NCBI RefSeq assembly: GCF_017873765.1
Contig: NZ_JAGGKP010000001.1
Location: 248,001 to 312,000 of the forward strand
Source: Paenibacillus sediminis
Lineage (GTDB): Bacteria > Bacillota > Bacilli > Paenibacillales > Paenibacillaceae
Length of the DNA stretch: 64,000 nt
Reading direction: 5' to 3'
In this document: positions 57,278-64,000 of the stretch, in pieces
How the letters are laid out: every line of letters begins with the position of its first letter
Numbering within the stretch: the first letter of the stretch is position 1
The notes under the pieces: model-generated
Database searches by the model: none
What the model was told of the DNA's origin: nothing
Seen by the model: only the letters and a program-made list of their open reading frames with translations
Translations under genes and position numbers: made by a program

Positions 57278-59098
57278 ATGAGTACCGGACATAGCAGTAT
57301 TCCGGAAGAAGTCATCGAAGCGGTATTACAGCAGCACGATATCGTTGATACAGTAGCCAAATACGTTCATCTAACCAAACAGGGGAAGTACATGAAGGGC
57401 CTTTGTCCATTTCATTCTGAGAAAACCCCTTCGTTTACAGTTACACCTGAGCGGCAAATTTTCTACTGTTACGGATGCGGCAAGGGTGGAAATGCCATTA
57501 AATTTAGAATGGAAATCGAAGGATTATCGTTTCCTGAAGCCGTAAAAGTAATGGCAGATGAAGCTCATATTCCTGTTCAATTTGGGGACGGTCATGAATC
57601 CGCTCCGCGGAACTTGGAAATAGAGCGTTTGTTGCAAGCTCATGAATGGGCAGCTAAATTTTATCATTTCTTACTCAAAAATACTGAACATGGCAAGGCT
57701 GCAATGGAATATTTGCGGTCACGGGGCTTTACCGATAAGATGATCGACCAGTTTCAAATCGGATACGCGCCGAATCGGTGGGATACATTGGTACAGTTTC
57801 TGACGAAACGCAACTTTGATCTTGCTGAGATGGAGCGAGGGGGACTTTTAACCCAGCGTAACGATGGAACAGGTTATATTGATCGGTTCAGAGATCGGGT
57901 TATGTTTCCCATCGCGAATCGCAGCGGTAGAGTTATTGCTTTTTCAGGGAGAATATTAGGCGAAGGACAGCCCAAATATTTGAACTCCCCGGAAAGTAAA
58001 TTGTTCAGCAAAAGCCGTACATTATACAATTTGCATCAAGCTAAGACGGCTATTCGCAAGCAGCGGCAAATCGTCCTTTTCGAAGGATTCGGTGATGTGA
58101 TCAGCGCTTGGGAAGCAGGAGTGCATAATGGGGTAGCAACGATGGGAACTGCCCTAACGGAAAGCCATGTAGCGATGATGAGAAATTTAGCGGATGAGGT
58201 GATTGTCTGCTACGACGGAGATTCAGCTGGACAAGCTGCTGCCTTGAAGAGTATACCTTTGTTTGAGAATGTAGCGCTGCATGTGAAGGTGGCTGTTTTA
58301 AGAGACGGTCTCGATCCTGATGAATACATCAAGAATTTTGGTGCGGAACGGTTTGTTGATCAAATCATTGAGGGGGCCGTTTCCACTACAAAATTTAAAC
58401 TTATATATCTGAAAAAAAACCATATACTGCTAGAAGAAGACGGTAAAGTTGCGTATGCAAGGGAAGCTCTTGAGGTTATTGCGCAGCTTCCTTCCCCTAC
58501 GGAGCGGGAAGTGTATCTTAAGGAATTATCAACTGAGATACAAATTGAATATGAAACATTAAAGCAAGAATGCAATGTTATTAGGCAGTCTGTGCAAAAA
58601 AAGCAGCCTTATGGGGATAATAACGCAAAAAGGTGGAATAATGGTAGGCATAAAAAAGGGCAGGTGCCAGCTCCAAACCTGCTGCCTGCATATCATACGG
58701 CTGAGAGAAGATTGCTTGCGATCATGCTGCAAGATGAAGAAGCTGCAAGGTATGTAGAAGAACGCCTAGGAGATGCCTTTAATATTGATGAACATGCGGC
58801 CATTGCTGCTTATCTATATGCTTATTATGCACAAGGCAAACCGCCAGACATTAGCCGCTTCATTGCATCACTTCATGATGATCGTTTAGAGAAAACGGCA
58901 AGTTCCATATCGATGATGGATATTCCGATGGACTCTGATGTTCAAGTACTAGATGATTGTATACGGGAAGTCCAGAAATTCCCGCTGCTCAAAAAAATTG
59001 AGCAAAAGAAAGAAGAAATGATGCGCGCGGAACGTGCTGGTGATTTTTTGCGTGCAGCACAAATTGCAAGTGAGATTATAGCCCTAGAGAGACAGTAA
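57278..59098 (+). CDS. dnaG: DNA primase
   Basis: DnaG makes RNA primers for the replication fork. The 606-residue protein has the CHC2 zinc finger (CPFHSEKTPSF...FYCYGCGKGG near 40-66) and the catalytic core (RFRDRVMFPIANRSGRVIAF). The Toprim motif is IVLFEGFGDVISAWEAG with its acidic residue and the later VICYDGDSAG. A C-terminal helicase-binding domain completes it. The ATG at 57278 is chosen because GAAGGTGG lies 5 bases upstream; a GTG at 57251 has no ribosome site. It is followed by sigA, the classic macromolecular-synthesis order. Confidence 0.97.
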   Translation: MSTGHSSIPEEVIEAVLQQHDIVDTVAKYVHLTKQGKYMKGLCPFHSEKTPSFTVTPERQIFYCYGCGKGGNAIKFRMEIEGLSFPEAVKVMADEAHIPVQFGDGHESAPRNLEIERLLQAHEWAAKFYHFLLKNTEHGKAAMEYLRSRGFTDKMIDQFQIGYAPNRWDTLVQFLTKRNFDLAEMERGGLLTQRNDGTGYIDRFRDRVMFPIANRSGRVIAFSGRILGEGQPKYLNSPESKLFSKSRTLYNLHQAKTAIRKQRQIVLFEGFGDVISAWEAGVHNGVATMGTALTESHVAMMRNLADEVIVCYDGDSAGQAAALKSIPLFENVALHVKVAVLRDGLDPDEYIKNFGAERFVDQIIEGAVSTTKFKLIYLKKNHILLEEDGKVAYAREALEVIAQLPSPTEREVYLKELSTEIQIEYETLKQECNVIRQSVQKKQPYGDNNAKRWNNGRHKKGQVPAPNLLPAYHTAERRLLAIMLQDEEAARYVEERLGDAFNIDEHAAIAAYLYAYYAQGKPPDISRFIASLHDDRLEKTASSISMMDIPMDSDVQVLDDCIREVQKFPLLKKIEQKKEEMMRAERAGDFLRAAQIASEIIALERQ

Positions 59099-59141
59099 AA
59101 GTAGGAGTACGGATTGTTTCTAGGGAGGAGGGAGTCGAAAT

Positions 59142-60278
59142 ATGGCGAATGATCAGCACACTGAAATAGAAACAGAACTGACGCTGGATCAAGTCAAGGA
59201 CCATCTGATTGAATTAGGTAAAAAGAGATCATCGTTAACTTACAAAGATATTATGGAAAAATTGTCACCGTTCGACCAAGATCCTGAGCAAATGGATGAA
59301 TTTTTTGAGCAATTAGCTGACCTTGGGATCGAAGTTCTGAATGAAAATGACGAAGATGAAGATATGCCTCATCGCTCATCTGATGATCATGAAGAAGGTG
59401 ATCATGATGATTTTGGTTTTGATGATGATTTGTCGTTACCGCCAGGTATTAAAATTAATGACCCTGTACGGATGTACTTGAAAGAAATAGGTCGAGTTCC
59501 TTTGTTATCTGCGGATGATGAAGTAGAGCTTGCGAAACGAATTGAAAATGGGGACGAAGAGGCAAAACGCCGGTTAGCTGAAGCGAATTTGCGCCTCGTT
59601 GTCAGCATCGCCAAACGTTATGTAGGCCGCGGTATGTTGTTCCTTGATCTAATTCAAGAAGGAAATATGGGGCTCATTAAAGCGGTTGAGAAATTTGACC
59701 ATAAAAAAGGTTACAAATTCAGTACCTATGCGACATGGTGGATTCGCCAAGCAATTACACGGGCTATCGCGGATCAAGCTAGAACGATCCGTATTCCTGT
59801 GCACATGGTTGAAACCATCAACAAATTGATTCGTGTATCCCGTCAACTCTTGCAAGAACTCGGCCGTGAGCCTGCACCGGAAGAAATTGCAGCTGAAATG
59901 GATCTCAGTGTTGAGAAAGTGCGAGAGATTATGAAGATTGCACAGGAACCTGTTTCACTGGAAACGCCGATCGGGGAGGAAGACGATTCGCATTTGGGAG
60001 ATTTTATCGAGGATCACGAAGCACTCGCTCCTGCTGATGCGGCGGCCTATGAATTGCTTAAAGAGCAGTTGGAAGATGTGCTCGATACGCTTACCGAAAG
60101 AGAAGAAAATGTACTTCGTCTTCGTTTTGGCCTGGACGATGGCCGTACCAGAACACTCGAAGAAGTTGGTAAGGTGTTCGGTGTTACGCGTGAACGGATT
60201 CGCCAGATTGAAGCGAAGGCGCTTCGTAAGCTGCGTCATCCAAGCCGCAGTAAACGGCTTAAAGATTTTCTCGAATAA
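59142..60278 (+). CDS. sigA: RNA polymerase primary sigma factor SigA (RpoD)
   Basis: SigA is the housekeeping sigma-70 factor. The 378-residue protein has an acidic N-terminal region 1.1 ([20 protein letters not shown]), region 1.2 ([20 protein letters not shown]), region 2 ([40 protein letters not shown]), region 3 ([20 protein letters not shown]) and region 4 ([40 protein letters not shown]). GGGAGGAGGG precedes the ATG. It forms an operon with yqxD and dnaG and ends at a terminator. Confidence 0.99.
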   Translation: MANDQHTEIETELTLDQVKDHLIELGKKRSSLTYKDIMEKLSPFDQDPEQMDEFFEQLADLGIEVLNENDEDEDMPHRSSDDHEEGDHDDFGFDDDLSLPPGIKINDPVRMYLKEIGRVPLLSADDEVELAKRIENGDEEAKRRLAEANLRLVVSIAKRYVGRGMLFLDLIQEGNMGLIKAVEKFDHKKGYKFSTYATWWIRQAITRAIADQARTIRIPVHMVETINKLIRVSRQLLQELGREPAPEEIAAEMDLSVEKVREIMKIAQEPVSLETPIGEEDDSHLGDFIEDHEALAPADAAAYELLKEQLEDVLDTLTEREENVLRLRFGLDDGRTRTLEEVGKVFGVTRERIRQIEAKALRKLRHPSRSKRLKDFLE

Positions 60279-60290
60279 TGCGTATATTTG

Positions 60291-60324
60291 GACCTTCTGC
60301 GGCATAGCAGCAAGGTCTTTTTTT
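60291..60324 (+). terminator. Terminator after sigA
   Basis: GACCTT with inner GC pairs and AAGGTC form a bulged stem followed by TTTTTTT. Confidence 0.8.
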
Positions 60325-60350
60325 ACGAGTAGAAGAAGGGTTGGTGCTAA

Positions 60351-61175
60351 ATGGATCAAGAAAAGCGCAAAATGATTTATACTGAAATTGAGAATTGGCA
60401 AAGGAATCGATTACTTCCAGATCAATATAGTGAATTTCTACTCAATTTATATGATGAAAACCAGTCCGGCAAGGATAATCATCTATTGTCGTTGTCTTCA
60501 CTAATGCAAGGAAACATTCGCTCTTGGCTTTCTGCATTTGGAATTTCTTCCTGGATTTGTTTTGTTGGTTTTTATTTTAGCGTTTTTTCTTGGCCAATGC
60601 AAATCTTTACAGCACTTGTTTTTATTGGTCTTTGTTATGCATACGCATTTGTTTGGCGTCATACTCGTATTACGACTTCTTATACATTGACGGGCATGGC
60701 CAGCTTTCTTTTGCTCGGCTTTGGCATCTGGCTGATCGACCTGCATCAAATCAATTTTAAGCTTGGATCCATTATTTTACTTCTACTATGTAGTTTAACA
60801 TGGACGATTTTAGGTTATTTAATGGATATTGGACTTTTACATTATTTTGGTTTTATAGGTTGGGCACTGCTATATGCTGCTTTATTTTATCATGCTGTGC
60901 CTGATGCCTCGTGGTGGCAGGTTCAAATGCTTTGGCTCCCACTCAGTGTTCTGATGATATGGTTCAGTTGGCTCGTGCATCACAAAGATCACAAACTTCC
61001 GTCCGTTTATTTTATCGTTGGAATAACACTGTGGTTTATGCCTGAAGCGGATCTAACGATACTTCGAGGTCATTCGCCGGAAGTGATGGGTCTTCTAAGT
61101 TTTATTAAAATCGCTATAGCTTTTAGTTTATTATTTAATTTACGAAAAAAATGGATTGCGTGGGTTGTCTCATGA
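60351..61175 (+). CDS. Polytopic membrane protein, DUF2157-like
   Basis: This 274-residue protein has an N-terminal soluble helix pair (IYTEIENWQRNRLLPDQYSE) followed by about eight membrane helices from residue 60 to 270. The N-terminal part resembles the DUF2157 family, judged by the 'W...GLI.....LL' pattern. No catalytic residues are evident and I do not know its role. It lies between the sigA terminator and trmK and overlaps trmK by four bases, so it is cotranscribed with trmK and the Nif3-like gene. Nothing comparable lies here in B. subtilis, where an unrelated gene (cccA) follows sigA. Confidence 0.8.
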   Translation: MDQEKRKMIYTEIENWQRNRLLPDQYSEFLLNLYDENQSGKDNHLLSLSSLMQGNIRSWLSAFGISSWICFVGFYFSVFSWPMQIFTALVFIGLCYAYAFVWRHTRITTSYTLTGMASFLLLGFGIWLIDLHQINFKLGSIILLLLCSLTWTILGYLMDIGLLHYFGFIGWALLYAALFYHAVPDASWWQVQMLWLPLSVLMIWFSWLVHHKDHKLPSVYFIVGITLWFMPEADLTILRGHSPEVMGLLSFIKIAIAFSLLFNLRKKWIAWVVS

Positions 61176-61933
61176 AATTATCAGCAAGACTACAACAAAT
61201 CGCCGATCAGATCCCTGCTGGCAGCCGTCTAGCGGACATTGGTTCTGATCATGCTTTACTTCCTGTGAGTACCGTTCAAAGTGGAATAGTCATTTCAGCA
61301 ATTGCGGGAGAAGTGAATCCAGGACCTTTCCAGGCGGCTCAAAAACAGGTTGCTGAAGCTGGTTTAAGTGAAGTTATATCTGTTCGAAAAGGGAATGGAC
61401 TCGAGGTTATTGAGCCAGGCGAGGTAGATGTCATTACGATTGCAGGAATGGGGGGAAGCCTCATTGTTAGGATCTTAACCGAAGGGTCCGAGAAGCTTGA
61501 AGGTGTATCCAGACTCGTCCTTCAACCGAATATAGGGGAAGATGTTGTTCGCCGCTGGCTCGTCCGCGAAGGTTGGTATCTTGTAGAAGAGCATATTTTA
61601 GAGGAAGACGGCAAAATATATGAAATTTTAACCGCAGAACGGGTGCAAAACGCTTCGGAACGTAATGAACAACTATACGCGGAGCGAGAGTTGCAAGGCT
61701 GCGGAATTGGGCTTTCCAAAGAAATGCTTATATCGATGGGGCCATATTTAGTGGAAAAGACGAACGCTGCTTTCTTCAAAAAATGGCAAGGTGAAATTGC
61801 AAAGCTGGAACGAATCCGTAAATCATTATCCGAATCAGAGCTGGAAGCGTCTAAACAGAAAGAAAAAGCAATAGCTTCGGAAATCGAACAGATCAAGGAG
61901 GTACTCAAATGTTTGCAAAAGGGCAGACCGTAA
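61172..61933 (+). CDS. trmK: tRNA (adenine22-N1)-methyltransferase TrmK
   Basis: TrmK methylates A22 of tRNAs using SAM. The 253-residue protein has a Rossmann domain starting LADIGSDHALLPVS (motif I near 24-37), VITIAGMGGSLIVRIL with the family G-M-G-G motif, LVLQPNIGEDVVRRWL, and a C-terminal coiled-coil arm (Lys/Glu-rich, about 205-245). The ATG at 61172 overlaps the stop of the upstream membrane gene (ATGA) and gives the family N-terminus MKLSARLQQIADQIPAGSRL. It overlaps the Nif3-like gene by 25 bases. Confidence 0.93.
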   Translation: MKLSARLQQIADQIPAGSRLADIGSDHALLPVSTVQSGIVISAIAGEVNPGPFQAAQKQVAEAGLSEVISVRKGNGLEVIEPGEVDVITIAGMGGSLIVRILTEGSEKLEGVSRLVLQPNIGEDVVRRWLVREGWYLVEEHILEEDGKIYEILTAERVQNASERNEQLYAERELQGCGIGLSKEMLISMGPYLVEKTNAAFFKKWQGEIAKLERIRKSLSESELEASKQKEKAIASEIEQIKEVLKCLQKGRP

Positions 61934-63024
61934 TTCAGTATATGGAGCAGCTTGCACCTAAGCATGTTGCTGTACCGGATGATAAAATCGGGCTTCAGCT
62001 CGGCAGCTTACATAAAAATATTGAAAAAGTGCTCGTGACATTGGATGTCAACGAAGAAGTGGTCGATGAAGCGATTTCTCTTGGGGCGGAGTTAATTATT
62101 GCTCATCATCCGATCATTTATCGGCCGCTTTCTCATTTGCAAACTGATACACCGATGGGTAAAGTGTACGAGAAGCTCATTAAGCATGATATTGCTGTGT
62201 ATGTTGCCCATACGAACCTTGATGTGACCGAAGGCGGTATGAATGATTGGATGGCTGAAGCGCTCGGGATTGAAAATCCAGCGCCTCTTGAAGATACGCA
62301 TACGGATCAATTGTTTAAGCTTGTCGTTTTTGTCCCTAAAAGTCATCATCAACAGGTGCTTGATGCGATCCTTAACAGCGGTGCTGGAGCTATCGGTAAT
62401 TACACACATTGCAGCTTCAATATCGAAGGAGTTGGCACGTTCGTGCCTCAAGAAGGTACGAATCCGTTCATCGGTGAACAAGGAAAAATGGAACGCGTTG
62501 AAGAATTTAGAATTGAGACGATCGTGCCCCAAAGTATCCGAAATAAAGTCGTTCAGGCTATGCTGAAAGCTCATCCATATGAAGAGGTAGCATACGACTT
62601 ATACCCGATGGATTTGAAGGGTCGCTCCTTTGGTCTTGGCCGTGTTGGGAAGCTTAAGGAGCCTGTTCGTCTAAGTGAGTTTATAGAACGGGTAAAAAGC
62701 GGTCTTGATGTGCCTTTTGTACGTGTGGTTGGTGATCTGAATCGAGAAATTAAAAAAGCCGCTGTACTTGGCGGCTCCGGAAGAAGCTATTGGAAGCATG
62801 CTTTGTATCGCGGCGCGGACGTACTTGTAACCGGCGATATCGATTATCACTCGGCTCAAGATGCTTTGATGGCAGGTCTTATGATTGTGGATCCAGGTCA
62901 TAATGCGGAGAAAATAATGAGACCGCGGGTAGCGTCCTGGCTTCAGCAAAAACTGCAGGATAACCGCTATGATACGAAGGTCATTGCTTCTGAAGTCAAT
63001 ACGGAACCATTTCAATTTCTATAA
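61909..63024 (+). CDS. Nif3-like dinuclear metal-centre protein (YqfO-like)
   Basis: This 371-residue Nif3/GTP cyclohydrolase-I-type-2 family protein has metal ligands in LIIAHHPIIYRP (His-His near 63), VAHTNLD near 99 and a C-terminal DIDYHSAQDA (His). The middle has the PII-like inserted domain (about 125-235, LFKLVVFVPKSHHQQVLDAI) typical of the Bacillus YqfO length (about 370). The reaction is not established. AAGGAGG precedes the ATG, inside trmK, so the two are coupled. In B. subtilis, yqfN (trmK) and yqfO are paired in the same way. Confidence 0.93.
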   Translation: MFAKGQTVIQYMEQLAPKHVAVPDDKIGLQLGSLHKNIEKVLVTLDVNEEVVDEAISLGAELIIAHHPIIYRPLSHLQTDTPMGKVYEKLIKHDIAVYVAHTNLDVTEGGMNDWMAEALGIENPAPLEDTHTDQLFKLVVFVPKSHHQQVLDAILNSGAGAIGNYTHCSFNIEGVGTFVPQEGTNPFIGEQGKMERVEEFRIETIVPQSIRNKVVQAMLKAHPYEEVAYDLYPMDLKGRSFGLGRVGKLKEPVRLSEFIERVKSGLDVPFVRVVGDLNREIKKAAVLGGSGRSYWKHALYRGADVLVTGDIDYHSAQDALMAGLMIVDPGHNAEKIMRPRVASWLQQKLQDNRYDTKVIASEVNTEPFQFL

Positions 63025-63080
63025 TTCCTATATTGGATGAACTATGACATTATATACAATAATTTATAGTCCTATCGGGG

Positions 63081-63109
63081 TTGTTTTAAGCAATGAATCC
63101 TTGTATACT
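63081..63109 (+). promoter_or_regulatory. SigA-type promoter of rnpB
   Basis: TTGTTT (63081-63086), a 17-base spacer and TATACT (63104-63109). It places transcription start within a few bases of the rnpB P1 helix. Confidence 0.7.
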
Positions 63110-63123
63110 ATAAATCGTTGTGC

Positions 63124-63535
63124 AGAAAGTTTAACAGACAATCGCTGACAGCGGGTAACCGCTGTGAGAGGAAAGTCCGGGCTCCACAGGGCAGAGTGCT
63201 GGATAACGTCCAGTCAGCGCGAGCTGAAGGATAGTGCCACAGAAATGGACCGCCGATGGCTGCTTAACCGCAGCACAGGCAAGGGTGGAACCGAGGTGTA
63301 AGAGACCCCGAGGAACGTTGGCGACTTCGTTCCTGGTAAACCCCACTTGGAGCAAGACCTAATGGAACGCGGCGTTTTCATCGGAAGACGCAGCCTTAGC
63401 CCGAGGTGCGTTCGGGTTGGTCGCTTGAGCCAATCAGCAATGGTTGGCCTAGATAGATGATTGTCGCTTAAAGTGGCAGGGTAGTTCCCGTTATGACCAC
63501 AAAGAGCACAGAACCCGGCTTATGGTAAACTTTCT
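63124..63535 (+). ncRNA. rnpB: RNase P RNA, class A architecture
   Basis: This is the catalytic RNA that trims tRNA 5' ends. The ends pair as helix P1 (AGAAAGTTTA at 63124-63133 with TAAACTTTCT at 63526-63535). The universal P4 halves are GAGGAAAGTCCGGGCTCC near 63167 and ACAGAACCCGGCTTA near 63509. The tRNA-CCA binding loop L15 reads GGTAAACCCC...GGAGCAAGACC. The stretch GGTTGGTCGCTTGAGCCAA, then GGCCTAGATAGATGATTGTC, follows the E. coli (class A) order. B. subtilis class B RNA differs in exactly these regions. The class call is by eye, not by covariance model. Confidence 0.93.
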
Positions 63536-63583
63536 AAACTAGCAACAAGACTGTTTTCCCTATAAGGTATATGCAAAGAATAG

Positions 63584-63628
63584 AGACGTGTACATTCGAG
63601 GATCGATCCTCGGGGTACACGTCTTTTT
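63584..63628. terminator. Bidirectional terminator between rnpB and the S8 protease gene
   Basis: AGACGTGTAC pairs with GTACACGTCT, with an inner GAGGATCGATCCTC palindrome, and TTTTTC follows. It can end rnpB on + and the convergent protease gene on -. Confidence 0.85.
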
Positions 63629-63638
63629 CATTCATCTC

Positions 63639-64000
63639 TTATTTTCCATTGTCTAAAATCTCTCTAAGTCTTCTTTCAATAAACCAAGGCCAAAATTGAA
63701 GTGTCTGTGTTCCGCCCCCTGCGGATTTCAGCGCTTTATAGACGTCGACTTGACCGTATCCGTAATATTTGTCACGACCTGGAGTGCCTAGATCGATGAC
63801 GCTCTTACGCATTAAGTGCATGACTTCTTTATTCGTCAAATTCGGGTTGCGTGTCCGAATTAATGCAGCAAGCGCTGCAACGTGTGGGCTTGCCATTGAT
63901 GTTCCTGAGAGGGCAGCGTACTGATTGTTCGGGTACGTGCTTGCAATGCTGGTTCCTGGTGCTGTTACATCGATATAGTCGCCATAGTTGGAATAGGATG
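63639..64000 (-). CDS. Subtilisin-like serine protease (S8), C-terminal part
   Basis: The frame is open from the window edge to a stop at 63639, so only the last 120 residues are seen. The catalytic Ser motif GTSMASPHVAALAAL and the preceding NYGDYIDVTAPGTSIAST identify the S8 family. The protein ends with GYGQVDVYKALKSAGGGTQT and a short tail (LQFWPWFIERRLREILDNGK). Asp and His of the triad lie off the window. It is likely a secreted protease, but the signal sequence is outside. It is convergent with rnpB. Confidence 0.93.
   Translation of the reverse strand, partial: SYSNYGDYIDVTAPGTSIASTYPNNQYAALSGTSMASPHVAALAALIRTRNPNLTNKEVMHLMRKSVIDLGTPGRDKYYGYGQVDVYKALKSAGGGTQTLQFWPWFIERRLREILDNGK

Overview
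The window is chromosomal DNA from a Gram-positive, endospore-forming member of the Bacillales, most probably a Paenibacillus or close relative. The evidence is the gene order of the Bacillus 'yqe/yqf' region (comEC, holA, rpsT, gpr, spoIIP, yqxA, lepA, hemW, hrcA, grpE, dnaK, dnaJ, prmA, rsmE; then rpsU, yqeY, nfeD, floA, yqfC, yqfD, phoH, pgpH, ybeY, dgkA, cdd, era, yqzL, recO, glyQ, glyS, yqxD, dnaG, sigA, trmK, nif3-like), several sporulation genes, strong GGAGG ribosome sites, frequent GTG and TTG starts, and a CIRCE operator. Almost all genes lie on the + strand. Exceptions are the left-end ABC exporter, rpsT, a 60-codon gene after dnaJ, yqeW and the right-end protease.

Layout. 1-1310 is an A+T-rich segment on the minus strand holding the first 359 codons of an ABC exporter and an ORF remnant. 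It abuts a damaged comEB, followed by an intact comEC. 4.5-6.4 kb: an ECF sigma factor and its zinc-finger anti-sigma factor with a candidate autoregulatory ECF promoter. 6.5-11 kb: holA, rpsT, and the sporulation genes gpr (with a good SigG-type promoter), spoIIP and yqxA. 11-14.7 kb: lepA, hemW and a GNAT acetyltransferase. 14.7-21.2 kb: the CIRCE-controlled heat-shock operon hrcA-cpn-grpE-dnaK-dnaJ. It carries an archaeal-type (group III) chaperonin gene between hrcA and grpE, which B. subtilis lacks. 21.2-27.8 kb: small stress-like proteins, prmA, an M50 membrane protease, rsmE, a Nudix hydrolase, yqeW and an RlmI-like methyltransferase. 28-40.2 kb: a double-strand-break repair block, addB-addA-sbcD-sbcC. 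40.3-41 kb: an odd protein made of about 22 Asn-Val-Gly-Pro-like tetrapeptides and a Gly-Tyr tail. 41-53.4 kb: hit, rpsU-yqeY, a SigW-type promoter driving nfeD-floA and a membrane protein, then yqfC-yqfD-phoH-pgpH-ybeY-dgkA-cdd-era-yqzL-recO. 53.4-56.7 kb: a glycine T-box riboswitch controlling glyQS. 56.7-63 kb: yqxD, dnaG, sigA, a membrane protein, trmK and a Nif3-like gene. 63.1-63.5 kb: rnpB, which reads as a class A RNase P RNA rather than the class B form of B. subtilis. 63.6-64 kb: the 3' end of a subtilisin-like protease.

How it works together: most of the window is core information processing (replication start and clamp loading, primase, sigma A, ribosomal proteins, RNA modification and maturation, translation GTPases), with protein-folding stress response, DNA-break repair, membrane-stress functions and sporulation steps interleaved. 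The most unusual items are the group III chaperonin inside the dnaK operon, the class A rnpB, the tetrapeptide-repeat protein with a possible Sm-like head, and the comEB damage next to an A+T-rich exporter segment.
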